Shown here: piece after piece, positions 32,006 through 41,043 of the stretch
Layout of the letters: each line of letters opens with the position of its first letter
Position numbering within the stretch: the first letter of the stretch is position 1
DNA from: Kribbella aluminosa
GTDB lineage: Bacteria > Actinomycetota > Actinomycetes > Propionibacteriales > Kribbellaceae
Direction: 5' to 3'
DNA: 64,000 bases
NCBI RefSeq assembly: GCF_017876295.1
Contig: NZ_JAGINT010000001.1
Span: forward strand, 4,092,001 to 4,156,000
The notes under the pieces: model-generated
Told to the model about the DNA's origin: nothing
Seen by the model: only the letters and a program-made list of their open reading frames with translations
Database searches by the model: none
Position numbers and translations under genes: made by a program

Positions 32006-32377
32006 ATGCCGAACCCAGTCGTGCACTTCGAGATCATCGGGACCGCTCCCGGCCAGTTGCAGGAGTACTACGGGAAGCTGTTCGGATGGACGTTCGAGCT
32101 CGGTGACACCAGCTCCGCGGAGGTGTCCGAGCCGGGCGCGTACGGATTCGTCCCCGACTCGATCGCCGGGATCAACGGCGGTGTCGGGGGTGGCCCGTCA
32201 CTGCGGCCCAAGGTGCTGTTCTACGTCGGCGTCGAGGATGTCGGGGCCGCGCTCAGCCAGGCGGAGTCACTCGGCGGGCGCCGCGTGTTCGGCCCGGACG
32301 GCGCTCCCGGGCAGCTCGTCGTCGCCCAGTTCACCGACCCCGAGGGCAACCTGATCGGGCTCGCCGGCCCGGCGTAA
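32006..32377 (+). CDS. VOC family (glyoxalase-like) protein
   Basis: A 123-residue protein of the vicinal-oxygen-chelate fold. PVVHFEIIGTAPGQLQEYYGKLFGWTFELG is the first beta-alpha-beta-beta-beta unit, and KVLFYVGVEDVGAALSQAESLGGRRVFGP, then QFTDPEGNLIGLAG, the second. His8 and Glu-containing DPEGN resemble metal-ligand positions. The ATG at 32006 has GAAGGAG upstream. Such small stand-alone VOC proteins are mostly of unknown function. Confidence 0.87.
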   Translation: MPNPVVHFEIIGTAPGQLQEYYGKLFGWTFELGDTSSAEVSEPGAYGFVPDSIAGINGGVGGGPSLRPKVLFYVGVEDVGAALSQAESLGGRRVFGPDGAPGQLVVAQFTDPEGNLIGLAGPA

Positions 32378-32417
32378 TCCGCTGGAGGTGGTGGTCGCCG
32401 GGCAGCAGGATGGGGTC

Positions 32418-32894
32418 ATGCACCTGCGCCCGGCGACCGCCGTCGACCTCCCGTTCCTGACCGACATGCTGCTCGAGGCCTGCAACTGGGACGGGACTCC
32501 CTGGTACGACGAGGCGAAGGCCCGCGCCGACGACCACGCGTGGCGCTACCTCGCCGACTGGCCGCGGAACACCGACTTCGGGGTGATCGCGGAGGTCGAC
32601 GGCTCCCCCGCCGGCGCCACGTGGGCCCGGCTGCTCACCGTCGACCGTCCCGGTTACGGGTACGTCGCCGACGACGTACCCGAGCTCACCCTCGGTGTCT
32701 CCCCCAGCTTCCGCCGCCGTGGAGTCGCCCGCGCCGCCCTGACCGAACTGATCGCTCAGGCGCGCGCCCTGTCGTACCCGCGCCTGTCACTCAGCGTCGA
32801 CCCCGACAACCCGGCCCGGAAGCTCTACGAATCGCTGGGGTTCCGGAAGACCGGAGTCGTCGGTACGTCGGACACCATGGTGCTCGGGCTCTAG
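32418..32894 (+). CDS. GNAT family N-acetyltransferase
   Basis: A 158-residue acetyltransferase: MHLRPATAVDLPFLTDMLLEA opening, ELTLGVSPSFRRRGVARAALTELIAQARALSYPRLSLSV with the R-R-x-G-V-A acetyl-CoA loop, and NPARKLYESLGFRKTGVVG closing. It follows the VOC gene by 40 bases and overlaps the 3' end of the convergent DUF4185 gene by four bases. Substrate unknown. Confidence 0.87.
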   Translation: MHLRPATAVDLPFLTDMLLEACNWDGTPWYDEAKARADDHAWRYLADWPRNTDFGVIAEVDGSPAGATWARLLTVDRPGYGYVADDVPELTLGVSPSFRRRGVARAALTELIAQARALSYPRLSLSVDPDNPARKLYESLGFRKTGVVGTSDTMVLGL

Positions 32895-33946
32895 CCGAAG
32901 CCGCGGACGCGGAACTGCATCACGCGGTACGGCCAGCCCGCGTCGGTGTTCCACTGGCTGACCGACAGGTGCATGTCCGACAGCGTCGAGCCCGGGATCA
33001 CGTACCCGCCGTACAGCTGCGCCACGTGGTTGTCGTCCTCGGACCCCCACGCGCCGCCGTAGATCAGGGTCTGCCGGTACGCCGTGTAGAGGTTCGAGGT
33101 CGGCGTGTCCATAATCATCCCGTCGATCCGGTAGTCGCCGGCGTCGAACCAGGTCAGCACCCACTTCCCACCCAGCGGCCGGAGGCTCATCTCGCCGAAG
33201 CTCCCGTCGAGGATCGGCGTCGCCGGGTTGCCCCACGCCCACCCGCCGTCGCGGTAGCCCCAGGGCTCGTAGGCTCCCGGGTTCGCGATCTGTTCCTGGC
33301 GGACACGCTTCAGGATGATCGGCTTGTTGCGCTGGAAACCGGTCGAGTAGACGTACACGTACCCGTCGTTCCCGAGGCCCCAGGTCAGCAGCTGGAACAT
33401 CCCGCCGTCGATGTTCGGGTCGAACTTCGCGCCGGTGTGGTACCAGCTGGCGCCGGAGTCGTCGGAGCGCCAGATCTCCGTCCACACGACGTTCCCGAGG
33501 CCCTTGTTCACCATCGCGTGCAGGTACATCGACCCGCCGATCGTGATCACGTCGGACGGCAGCACGGTCGAGAACGTCGGGTTGTCGTGCGGGTAGTCCC
33601 ACAGCTGCTGCGCCGCGTCACCGCCGACCGCGCCGGACCACTTCACGCCGCCGTTCAGGTCCGACGTCGTCGACCAGAGGGCGACCGGCGAACGCCACCA
33701 GCCGCCGCCGACCCGCGCTTCTTCGAACGTGTCGCCGAACATGAACAGCAACCGCCCGTCCGGCGTCCGCGCCGGAATCCCGAGATCGGTCGCGGCCATC
33801 CGGAACCGGTCGGTCAACCCCGGCCCGGTCAGGTCCGCCACCTTGTTGGTGAGGACTGCCTGGGTACTGCCGAACGCTCGGCCCGGTACGGCGGCCAGCA
33901 CGCCGGCACCGACCGCGGCCTTGAGGAACGTGGATCGCTTCATCAT
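32891..33946 (-). CDS. Secreted DUF4185 domain protein
   Basis: A 351-residue secreted protein. The signal peptide is MMKRSTFLKAAVGAGVLAAV and ends near GRAFG. The rest is the DUF4185 five-bladed-propeller-like domain: GDTFEEARVGGGWWRSPVAL, VWTEIWRSDDSGASWYHTG, WGLGNDGYVYVYSTGFQRNKP, WVLTWFDAGDYRIDGMIM. Some DUF4185 members have been shown to be endo-D-arabinanases (family GH183 as I recall), so a glycan-cleaving role is possible. Acidic residues in RIDGMI and DAGDY might be catalytic. No linked sugar genes are adjacent on its strand. Confidence 0.85.
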   Translation of the reverse strand: MMKRSTFLKAAVGAGVLAAVPGRAFGSTQAVLTNKVADLTGPGLTDRFRMAATDLGIPARTPDGRLLFMFGDTFEEARVGGGWWRSPVALWSTTSDLNGGVKWSGAVGGDAAQQLWDYPHDNPTFSTVLPSDVITIGGSMYLHAMVNKGLGNVVWTEIWRSDDSGASWYHTGAKFDPNIDGGMFQLLTWGLGNDGYVYVYSTGFQRNKPIILKRVRQEQIANPGAYEPWGYRDGGWAWGNPATPILDGSFGEMSLRPLGGKWVLTWFDAGDYRIDGMIMDTPTSNLYTAYRQTLIYGGAWGSEDDNHVAQLYGGYVIPGSTLSDMHLSVSQWNTDAGWPYRVMQFRVRGFG

Positions 33947-34059
33947 CTCTGGTGACTCCCAGCATCAACGGGGGCGGACTGATGGGAAATCGATTTCTGC
34001 CACACCATCCCGCACCCCCACACCGGAAGTCAACCCTCAAACCCCACCAGCGCCGGCCG

Positions 34060-34155
34060 GGCCCGATTTCAGCGGTTAACCGTCGAACTGGCCCGTTCAC
34101 CCCTCGCATGCAGGGGGCGAACGGTCCGTTTGACGGGTTAACCCCTGAAATGGGC
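34060..34155. repeat. Long imperfect inverted repeat, ~45-bp arms
   Basis: Arms 34060-34105 and 34110-34155 are near-complementary with a few bulges: GATTTCAG-C-GGTTAACC against GGTTAACCCCTGAAAT, then GGCCCGTTC against GAACGGTCC, and CACCCCTC against AGGGGGCG. They close on a GCATGC centre. It lies in the 397-base gap between the rhodanese 3' end and the DUF4185 start. It may be a terminator of the rhodanese/tdk operon, a cruciform, or a small MITE-like element. Nothing else is seen in this gap. Confidence 0.65.
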
Positions 34156-34343
34156 TCATGCGACTGATGTGCGGGTCTGGCAGGTCACCGCGGCCCGGCG
34201 ACCGACCGACCCTGGGCAGTTGCCGCGACCCGGGACCTGGGGAGGATTGTGTGCCGATTCGGGCAGAAACCCTCCCCAACCGCGGCTCGGAGGTCAGCGG
34301 CGGGGTGGCGGGCGCAGCGTCCACGCCGAGGGCGTCGCCGTAC

Positions 34344-35201
34344 TTAGCTGCCGGTGGCGACCGGGCGGGTCGGGTTGGTCACCCATTCGGACCAGCTGCC
34401 GATGTAGACGGTCGCTGGTATCCCCGCCGACTCCAGGGCCAGCGCCTCGTGTGCAGCCGTCACACCGGAGCCGCAGTACACAGCCACCTCGGTACCGTCG
34501 GTAACACCCAGCGCGGAGAAACGCGCGCGCAGCTCGGCGGGCGGCAGGAAGTGCCCGCTCTCGTTGACGTTCGCCCCGGTGGGCGCGTTCACGGCACCCG
34601 GGATGTGCCCAGCGACCGGGTCCATCGGCTCCACCTCCCCCGCATACCGCTCCGGAGCCCGCGCATCCAGCAAGATCCCCCTGCCAACCGCAGCCGCAGC
34701 GCCCTCCGCATCCAACACAGGCAGATGACCCGGCGTGGCAACAAAGCCGACAGGCACCGCCCCACCAGCCGCGCCGGCGGAACCCGTCCCCGCGGACGCG
34801 GGTGGGACCTCGGTTGTCAGCTTTTCGCCGGCGGCTTGCCAGGCGGCTTGGCCGCCGTTGAGGACTCGGACGTTGGTGAGGCCGAAGTACCGGAAGGTCC
34901 ACCAGGCTCGGGCGGCCGACATGGAGGTGGCGGCGTCGTAGACGACCACGGGGGTGTCGGCGGAGGTGATGCCGAGGCGGTGGAAGATGGCTGTCACGGT
35001 GGTTGCGTCGGGCAACGGGTGGCGGCCGGGGCCGGGTGGGCCGGCCAGCTCGGTGTCGAGGTCGACGAAGTACGCACCGGGCAGATGGCCCGCGTCGTAC
35101 GCCTCCTTGCCGGGCGGGCCCGCGAGGTTCCATGTCACATCAGCGAGCACCGGAGCAGTCCCCAGCGCGCGCAGTTCCTCGACGGTGATCAACGGGCTCA
35201 C
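34344..35201 (-). CDS. Rhodanese-like thiosulfate/3-mercaptopyruvate sulfurtransferase
   Basis: A 285-residue protein with two rhodanese domains. The N-terminal inactive one covers VLADVTWNL to VLNGGQAAWQAAG. The C-terminal catalytic one carries Cys in the loop YCGSGVTAA, preceded by LLDARAPERYAGEVEPMDPVAGHIPGAVNAP. GTG start at 35201 behind GGAGGAG, overlapping the thymidine kinase stop by four bases. It transfers sulfane sulfur to acceptors such as cyanide or thiols in the cytoplasm. A long Gly/Ala linker (SAGTGSAGAAGGAV) joins the domains. Confidence 0.92.
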   Translation of the reverse strand: MSPLITVEELRALGTAPVLADVTWNLAGPPGKEAYDAGHLPGAYFVDLDTELAGPPGPGRHPLPDATTVTAIFHRLGITSADTPVVVYDAATSMSAARAWWTFRYFGLTNVRVLNGGQAAWQAAGEKLTTEVPPASAGTGSAGAAGGAVPVGFVATPGHLPVLDAEGAAAAVGRGILLDARAPERYAGEVEPMDPVAGHIPGAVNAPTGANVNESGHFLPPAELRARFSALGVTDGTEVAVYCGSGVTAAHEALALESAGIPATVYIGSWSEWVTNPTRPVATGS

Positions 35202-35851
35202 GATGCAGCTCCTCCGAACGGCAGGACCTCGGGTGACAGCGTGGCGCGGGCGCGCGCCTGGGTGAGGCGGCGGCGGTGGTGCCGGCGGCAGAGGACCTCG
35301 TACGCGACCTCGTGGTCCCGCGTCTCCATGTCGCCCACCACCAACTGTTCGCCTTCGGTCACCATCTCCCCACTGATCGTACGGGCGTTGTGCGTGGCCC
35401 GCTCGCCGCACCAGCACAACGCCTCGACCTGCAGCAGTTCCATCCGGTCCGCGAGCTCCACGAGCCGCGCCGACCCGGGGAACAGTGTGGCCCGGAAGTC
35501 GGTCAGGATCCCGAAGCAGAACACGTCGATCTGCAACTCGTCGACCAGCCGCGCCAGCTGCTCGATCTGCAGCGGGCTGTAGAACTGGGCCTCGTCGCAG
35601 ACCGCGTAGTCGATCCGCCCGCCGTGCGTCAGCTCGCCGACCACGTAGTCCCAGAAGTCGAACTCGTCACGGACCTCGACCGCGTCCGCGGACAGCCCGA
35701 GCCGGGACGAGAGCACCGAGTCCCCGGCCCGGTCGCGGCTGGTGAAGATCCGGCCGAGGCGGCCGCGCGCCTTGTGGTTGTGGTCCATCTGCAGCGCCAA
35801 CGTCGACTTGCCGCAGTCCATGGTTCCGGTGAAGTACAGGAGCTCAGCCAC
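35198..35851 (-). CDS. tdk: Thymidine kinase
   Basis: A 217-residue type II thymidine kinase. P-loop GTMDCGKST near the N-terminus, DYAVCDEAQFYSP with the Asp-Glu pair, and FGILTDFRATLFPGS, the lasso region's start. Zinc ligands are in LCWCGERATHN and VLCRRHH. GTG start at 35851. It phosphorylates thymidine in nucleoside salvage. It is co-transcribed with the sulfurtransferase gene and divergent from the subtilase gene. Confidence 0.95.
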   Translation of the reverse strand: MAELLYFTGTMDCGKSTLALQMDHNHKARGRLGRIFTSRDRAGDSVLSSRLGLSADAVEVRDEFDFWDYVVGELTHGGRIDYAVCDEAQFYSPLQIEQLARLVDELQIDVFCFGILTDFRATLFPGSARLVELADRMELLQVEALCWCGERATHNARTISGEMVTEGEQLVVGDMETRDHEVAYEVLCRRHHRRRLTQARARATLSPEVLPFGGAAS

Positions 35852-35948
35852 GGGCGAACATCCTGCCAAGTCAACGGACCGTTCCGCACTCCGGGGTGTG
35901 TCGGAGGGGTGGGTTGGGTTCTGGGCCCTGGGTCCGTTTGAATGAATC

Positions 35949-37592
35949 GTGCGCAAACCCCTGCTTCTCGTCCTCGCGGTCTGCCTGCTGGCCGTCTCCG
36001 CAGTTCAGCCGGCTGCCGCGGCGCCGGCTCGAGCCGAGGCCGGGCTGCGGGCGTACTTCGTGATCACCGCGCCGAACCAGACCGCCAGGGTCACGGGTGC
36101 GATCACGCAGAACGGCGGCGCGGTGTATGCGGCGTACGACGCGATCGGGGTGATCGTGGTGCACTCGACGGCGGCCGATTTCGCGGACAAGCTGCGCGGC
36201 GTCGACGGCGTACAGAAGGCCGGCGCGACCCGGACCACGGACCTGCCGGCGGAGGTCGGCAACCCGGCGATCCCGCAGCAGGTGCCGGAGGTCGCGACCA
36301 CGCAGGCGGAGTCCGACCGCGCGGACATGGCACAGATCGGCGCGGATCGGGCCTGGACGAAGAACCTGGGGTCCAAGAACATCACGGTCGGCGTCCTCGA
36401 CACCGGCGTCGACGACCAGCACCCGGACCTGAAGGCGAACTTCGACGCGGGCAAGTCGGCGTCCTGCGCGTACGGCAAGGTCGACGCCCGTCCCGGCGCC
36501 TGGCGACCGGTCGGCGAGCACGGTACGCATGTCGCGGGCACGATCGCGGCCGCGAAGAACGGCATCGGGATGATCGGCGTCGCACCGGGCGTCCGGGTGT
36601 CGTCGATCCGGATCGCGGAACCGGGCAGCCAGCTGTTCTTCCCGGAGAACACGGTGTGCGCGTTCATGTACGCCGCCGACAAAGGCGTCTCGGTGACGAA
36701 CAACAGCTACTACGTCGACCCGTGGCTGTTCAACTGCCCGAGCGACAAGGACCAGGACGCGATCGCCGAGGCGGTACGGCGGGCGGTCGCCTACTCGGAC
36801 ACCAAGGGCGTCGTGAACGTGGCAGCCGCCGGCAACGAGAACTACGACCTGGCGAACAAGACCGACGACAACACCAGCCCGGACGACTCGACCGTGACCG
36901 TCCGGCCGGTCACCAACGACTGCATCAGCCTGCCGACCGAGCTGCCGAACGTCGTCGTGGTCGCGTCCGTCGACCCGACCAGCCTGAAGTCCCCGTTCTC
37001 GAACTACGGCGACAACAAGATCAACCTCGCCGCGCCCGGTCAGGCCGTCTACTCGACTGTCCCCGGCGGCGGCTACAAGATCCTCGAAGGTACGTCGATG
37101 GCGTCGCCGCACGTCGCCGGTGTCGCGGCCCTGCTCCGCAGTGTGAACCCCAAGCTCACGGCCGCGCAGGTGCGGGCCGAGCTCGCGCAGCAGGCCAACG
37201 ACCTCGCGTGCCCGGCCGGCTCCACGGGGCAATGCACCGGGTCGACCGCGAACAACTCGTTCTACGGCGAGGGTCTGGTCGACGCAGCCGAGGCGGTCGG
37301 TGCCGCGGCCGCGCAGCCGCGGGGCGCGCTCTCGGTCGCCCAGCCGTCCGAGCAGCTCGGCGTCGGCGGGATCCCGGCGTTCCCGCTCCAGATCGAAGGC
37401 ACCGGCGGCACCGGAGAGATCACCTACACCGCCGTCGGTCTGCCGCCGGGCCTCAGCATCGACAAGACCATGGGCTGGATCATCGGCGTACTCGCACCGG
37501 GTTCCGGCCGCTACAAGGTGACCGTCACTGCGCGCGACGGCGAGGCGAAGACCGCGACGACGAGCTTCTTCTGGGACGTCTGGAGTTTCTAG
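35949..37592 (+). CDS. Secreted S8 (subtilisin-like) serine protease
   Basis: A 547-residue secreted protease. Signal peptide MRKPLLLVLAVCLLAVSAVQ then AAAAP; an I9-like propeptide to about residue 130; catalytic Asp151 (VLDTGVDD), His194 (HGTHVAG) and Ser383 (GTSMASPHVAG). A C-terminal putative Ig-like domain (PLQIEGTGGTGEITYTAVGLPPGLSIDKTMGWIIGVL) follows, of the He_PIG type. GTG start. It converges with the phosphodiesterase gene, overlapping by four bases. Likely an extracellular general protease. Confidence 0.94.
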   Translation: MRKPLLLVLAVCLLAVSAVQPAAAAPARAEAGLRAYFVITAPNQTARVTGAITQNGGAVYAAYDAIGVIVVHSTAADFADKLRGVDGVQKAGATRTTDLPAEVGNPAIPQQVPEVATTQAESDRADMAQIGADRAWTKNLGSKNITVGVLDTGVDDQHPDLKANFDAGKSASCAYGKVDARPGAWRPVGEHGTHVAGTIAAAKNGIGMIGVAPGVRVSSIRIAEPGSQLFFPENTVCAFMYAADKGVSVTNNSYYVDPWLFNCPSDKDQDAIAEAVRRAVAYSDTKGVVNVAAAGNENYDLANKTDDNTSPDDSTVTVRPVTNDCISLPTELPNVVVVASVDPTSLKSPFSNYGDNKINLAAPGQAVYSTVPGGGYKILEGTSMASPHVAGVAALLRSVNPKLTAAQVRAELAQQANDLACPAGSTGQCTGSTANNSFYGEGLVDAAEAVGAAAAQPRGALSVAQPSEQLGVGGIPAFPLQIEGTGGTGEITYTAVGLPPGLSIDKTMGWIIGVLAPGSGRYKVTVTARDGEAKTATTSFFWDVWSF

Positions 37593-38710
37593 TACCCGGC
37601 GTCGACCAGCAGCGGGATCTCCATCTCGTCCGGCGTGAGGGATCCGTGCAGGCCGATCAGCCCGGCCTCCTGTGCGTGCCGACGGCTGGCGACCAGCGCG
37701 AGCGGGCCGAGTGCCGCGACGATCACGTCACCGAGCCGCGGCGAGACCCGGTCCTCGACCGTCGGACCGAACCAGCCGCGAGCGATCGCCTCCGCGCGGG
37801 TCAGCACCAGCGCCTTGTCGCCGACCCGTGCGCGGTACGTGGCCAGTACGTCGGCCTCCGCGCCCGGCACGCAGTACAGATGACGAAAACGGGACTCGCC
37901 GCCGATCAGGCTGACGCCCTCGGTCAGCGCGGGCTCCTCGTCGAGGTCGACCCGGTTCTCGGGGGCGACGTCGATCATCCCGTGGTCAGCGACCACGATC
38001 AGTACGGCGTCCCGCGGCAGCGCGGAGCGCACCTGCTGCGCGAACATGTCGGCGGCGGCGAGCTCCTTCTGCCACTGTGCCGAGTCGCAGCCTTGCTGGT
38101 GGCCGATGTAGTCGAGCTGCGAGTCGTACACGTACACCAGCGACGACTGACCTTCCCGGCTCGCGAACCGGGTCGCGTCCAGCCGGTCCTCGATGGTGTC
38201 CGCACCGCGATGCATACTCCCCCGGAACGCCGCAGCCGTCAGACCTGACTTCTCGAACCGCACCTTGCTCACATTGCGCGTGGCAACACCCGCCGCCATC
38301 ACCCGGTCGAACACGGTCCCGTGCGGCTGCCACCGCCGCGGATCCACCGGTGCATCCCACTGCAACGCGTTGAGCAGCGCACCGGTCTCCGGAACGATCG
38401 ACGTGTAGCCGACGATGCCGTGCGCACCTGGCGGCAGTCCCGTGCCGAGGCTGGTCAGGCTCACCGCGGTCGTCGACGGCACCCCCGCGGTCAGACTGCG
38501 CCCCGCGAGCGAGGACAGGTACGGCGCAGCGTCGGCGTACCGCTGCAGCAGGTTCCACCCGAGGCCGTCGAAGAGCAGCACGGCGTACCGCGACGCGGGC
38601 GGCAGGTCCAGGACGTTGGTCTCCCCCGGCACCGACAGCGCGCCGGCCACCGACGGCAGCACGTCGGCGAGGGCACCACCGCCGTACTGCGGGGAAACCG
38701 GGTCGATCAC
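37589..38710 (-). CDS. Alkaline phosphatase family / nucleotide pyrophosphatase-phosphodiesterase
   Basis: A 373-residue enzyme of the alkaline-phosphatase superfamily. Metal ligand Asp in LLFDGLGWNLLQRY; nucleophile Thr in GVPSTTAVSLTSLGTG; DSQLDYIGHQQG and VADHGMID give the further Asp/His metal ligands. No signal peptide, so it is probably cytoplasmic. It lies four bases downstream of the DUF5998 gene on the same strand, an arrangement I associate with this group of actinobacteria. Substrate is likely a phosphodiester or nucleotide. Confidence 0.9.
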   Translation of the reverse strand: MIDPVSPQYGGGALADVLPSVAGALSVPGETNVLDLPPASRYAVLLFDGLGWNLLQRYADAAPYLSSLAGRSLTAGVPSTTAVSLTSLGTGLPPGAHGIVGYTSIVPETGALLNALQWDAPVDPRRWQPHGTVFDRVMAAGVATRNVSKVRFEKSGLTAAAFRGSMHRGADTIEDRLDATRFASREGQSSLVYVYDSQLDYIGHQQGCDSAQWQKELAAADMFAQQVRSALPRDAVLIVVADHGMIDVAPENRVDLDEEPALTEGVSLIGGESRFRHLYCVPGAEADVLATYRARVGDKALVLTRAEAIARGWFGPTVEDRVSPRLGDVIVAALGPLALVASRRHAQEAGLIGLHGSLTPDEMEIPLLVDAGY

Positions 38711-38714
38711 GGCG

Positions 38715-39329
38715 CTACCTGCTGCTGGTCGCGAACGAGAGCGCCTTCGCGAACTCGAGCACCTGCTGGATCCCCGCCGGGCCGTCCGCGGCGGCGCTGA
38801 TCCGCAGCGAGATGTCGTCGGCCGCGACCGAGCCGGTGTAGCCGTGGTCGGCCTCGCAGTTCGGGTCGGCGCAGACGGCCGGCTCGAGGTCGATCCGGTT
38901 CACCATGCCCCAGCCGATGGTGAGCACGACCTCGCCGCTGCCGGCCACCGCCGGGTCGGCCTTGCCGGTGGCGTAGCCCGCCGGGTTCGGCACGACGCGG
39001 TTCACCACGACGGCGTTCACCCGGTGCAGCGGGATCGCCTCGGTGGAGGTCGACGCGTACGGCGCGCGGATCAGCTCGTCGGCGGCGTGCTCGTCGGTGT
39101 GCCCGACGATCAGCCGGGTCGGGGTCAGCGCCAGGATCGTGATGTGCCGCCGGACCTCGTCGCGGTCGAACGTCGGCTCGTGCTGCAGGACATAGGCCCG
39201 GATCGGCTCGTCGGCGATCGCCACCTCGAGCGAATCGGTCACCACGTCGGGGTAGTAGCCGCACCGATCTATCGCGTCGCGGAGGTCCGCCGACGCATCC
39301 GCGAGCTCCGGTGTATTCAGGTCACGCAT
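38715..39329 (-). CDS. DUF5998 family protein
   Basis: A 204-residue cytoplasmic protein starting MRDLNTPELADASADLRDAI. RCGYYPDVVTDSLEVAIADEPIRAYVLQHEPTFDRDEVRRHITILALTPTRLIVGHTDEH and the CADPNCEADHGYTGSV segment are conserved features of this actinobacterial family. Two Cys and an His (CADPNCEADH) could bind metal. Function unknown. It precedes the phosphodiesterase gene and is likely co-transcribed with it. Confidence 0.85.
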   Translation of the reverse strand: MRDLNTPELADASADLRDAIDRCGYYPDVVTDSLEVAIADEPIRAYVLQHEPTFDRDEVRRHITILALTPTRLIVGHTDEHAADELIRAPYASTSTEAIPLHRVNAVVVNRVVPNPAGYATGKADPAVAGSGEVVLTIGWGMVNRIDLEPAVCADPNCEADHGYTGSVAADDISLRISAAADGPAGIQQVLEFAKALSFATSSR

Positions 39330-39396
39330 GACCTCATCCTCGCACGATCGGGCGCCGGAGCGTTCGACCCTGCACCGGGCCTGTGGACAACCGTGA

Positions 39397-41043
39397 TCAG
39401 TTCGCACTTGCCTTCCGCAGCACCGGTGCGCCCGCGGCACCCGCGACCGCGACCAGCACGAGGCCCACGATCACCTGCCCGAGCAGCAGAACGAGGCCTG
39501 AGCTCCCCTGCGTGATCACCCGCCCGCCGCTGAGCGCCAGCCCGCACAGGGCCCCGAACCCGACCACTGGCAGGCCTACACCGAGCACAGGTACGACGGC
39601 CGCGAGCCGGGCGGCCCGCTCGATCACCTGCAGCGGTACGCCGGAACGCCGTAGCGCTCGGGCTGGTGCCGCCTGGTCCAGCGCCGTACCGACTGCGCCG
39701 GCGGCCGTGGACGCAGCCACCGTCAGGAACACCAGGGACAGCAGGAGCGCGACGCCGATCCGCATGTCCTGGAAGCTCGGGTTGTCGTTGCCGGACGGCA
39801 TGAACACCGAGATGAAGCCAGTCACGAACCCGGACAAAACCAGCGCAGCCACGGGCCTGAAGGCACCCTTGGGGTCGTCCACGAGCCGTCGGCCGGCCAG
39901 CAGCGTCACGGGCCGGTTTGCGCTGTTGGCCATCGCCTTACCGACCAATTGCACCGCCCACGGCCCGATCACTCGTACAGCAAGGGCTGCGAAGCCCACA
40001 CCGAACAGCAGCGGCAGGAACGCGCCACGCAGCCCGTAGTACCCAAGGATTGCCGGGCCGACCACCAAGAGACCTGCACGGAGTGCGGTGACGCCCTTAC
40101 GGGTCTGACCGCGAACGACGCCCAGGGGCGTGATGCTGACGCGACCGAGGCCGATGAGCGCGCTGATGACGGACAGGATCGGAACTGCGACCAGTACGAC
40201 CAGGACGGTCCACCACTGCACGGTGATGTCGCCGAGGTACCAACGGCCGCCGCCGAGCGGGATCTGCGCGATCAGTGGGCTCAGGGCGGTGTAGCCGACC
40301 AGCCCGACCACCGCACCTGCAAGGCCGAGCACGGCTTGCTCTACAGCGCTCAGCCAGAGCACCTGGCTGCGTGTAGCTCCTGCGAGACGCAGTGCGGCCA
40401 GCCGGTGTTCACGGCGCTTGGCTGCGACACCTGCTGCCTGTCCGACGAGGCTGAGGATCGGGAACAGCACCAGGGTGATGCCGAACGCGACCGCGATGAG
40501 CAGGCCGAGCATACGGCTGTCCCAGACGTTGTCGTTCCAGCTGCTCAGGTACTGCGGGTGTTCGGCTGCGGGGATCGTGTCGACGCCGTGGATGATGACG
40601 AACTCCTCCGGCGATGACAGGCCCTTGCTGCTGATGATGCCTGTCGGTTTGTCCACGCCGTACTGCTTGCTGAGGCTCGACCAGTGGTTGGCGACCTCCG
40701 GCGACACGTAGACCTCGCCGGGCTTCGGTGCGTGGTCGAGGCCCGGCGGTGCGGGCTCGTTCGGCTTCAGCACCACGAGGTCGAGCACCGTCGTACGGTG
40801 GCCGTCCACCGTCTGGTTGTCACTCACGTTGAGCATGCCGACCGCGGTCGCCGGGTCGGCCTTGTCCGCGCTCCGCCACCCGATCCGGTCGGACCGATGC
40901 GTCAGCCCCAGCGACCCCGCGATCAGGAACGTCACCAGCAGCGCCACCACGGCCGTCGCGCCGAACGCGGCCAGGTTCGCAGCCCGTCCGCCCGGGCCTG
41001 GCCGGCGTACGAACCGCAGCCCGAGGTCCGTCATCGGGCTCAT
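39397..41043 (-). CDS. FtsX-like ABC transporter permease
   Basis: A 548-residue permease with an extracytoplasmic domain after the first helix (FGATAVVALLVTFLIAGSLGL). FtsX units are MLGLLIAVAFGITLVLFPIL with RREHRLAALRLAGATRSQVLWLSAVEQAVLGLAGAVVG, and a second set toward the C-terminus (LLSLVFLTVAASTAAGAVG, ALRRSGVPLQVIERAARLAAVVPVLGVGLP). Four-base overlap with the ATPase gene upstream. Such pairs export antimicrobial peptides or drive envelope processes. No two-component genes flank this one. Confidence 0.9.
   Translation of the reverse strand: MSPMTDLGLRFVRRPGPGGRAANLAAFGATAVVALLVTFLIAGSLGLTHRSDRIGWRSADKADPATAVGMLNVSDNQTVDGHRTTVLDLVVLKPNEPAPPGLDHAPKPGEVYVSPEVANHWSSLSKQYGVDKPTGIISSKGLSSPEEFVIIHGVDTIPAAEHPQYLSSWNDNVWDSRMLGLLIAVAFGITLVLFPILSLVGQAAGVAAKRREHRLAALRLAGATRSQVLWLSAVEQAVLGLAGAVVGLVGYTALSPLIAQIPLGGGRWYLGDITVQWWTVLVVLVAVPILSVISALIGLGRVSITPLGVVRGQTRKGVTALRAGLLVVGPAILGYYGLRGAFLPLLFGVGFAALAVRVIGPWAVQLVGKAMANSANRPVTLLAGRRLVDDPKGAFRPVAALVLSGFVTGFISVFMPSGNDNPSFQDMRIGVALLLSLVFLTVAASTAAGAVGTALDQAAPARALRRSGVPLQVIERAARLAAVVPVLGVGLPVVGFGALCGLALSGGRVITQGSSGLVLLLGQVIVGLVLVAVAGAAGAPVLRKASAN

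Noticed and set aside
35942..38248. 768-codon plus-strand frame over the subtilase
   Set aside because: Out-of-frame shadow of the protease, continuing antisense through the phosphodiesterase gene; composition is low-complexity Arg/Gly.
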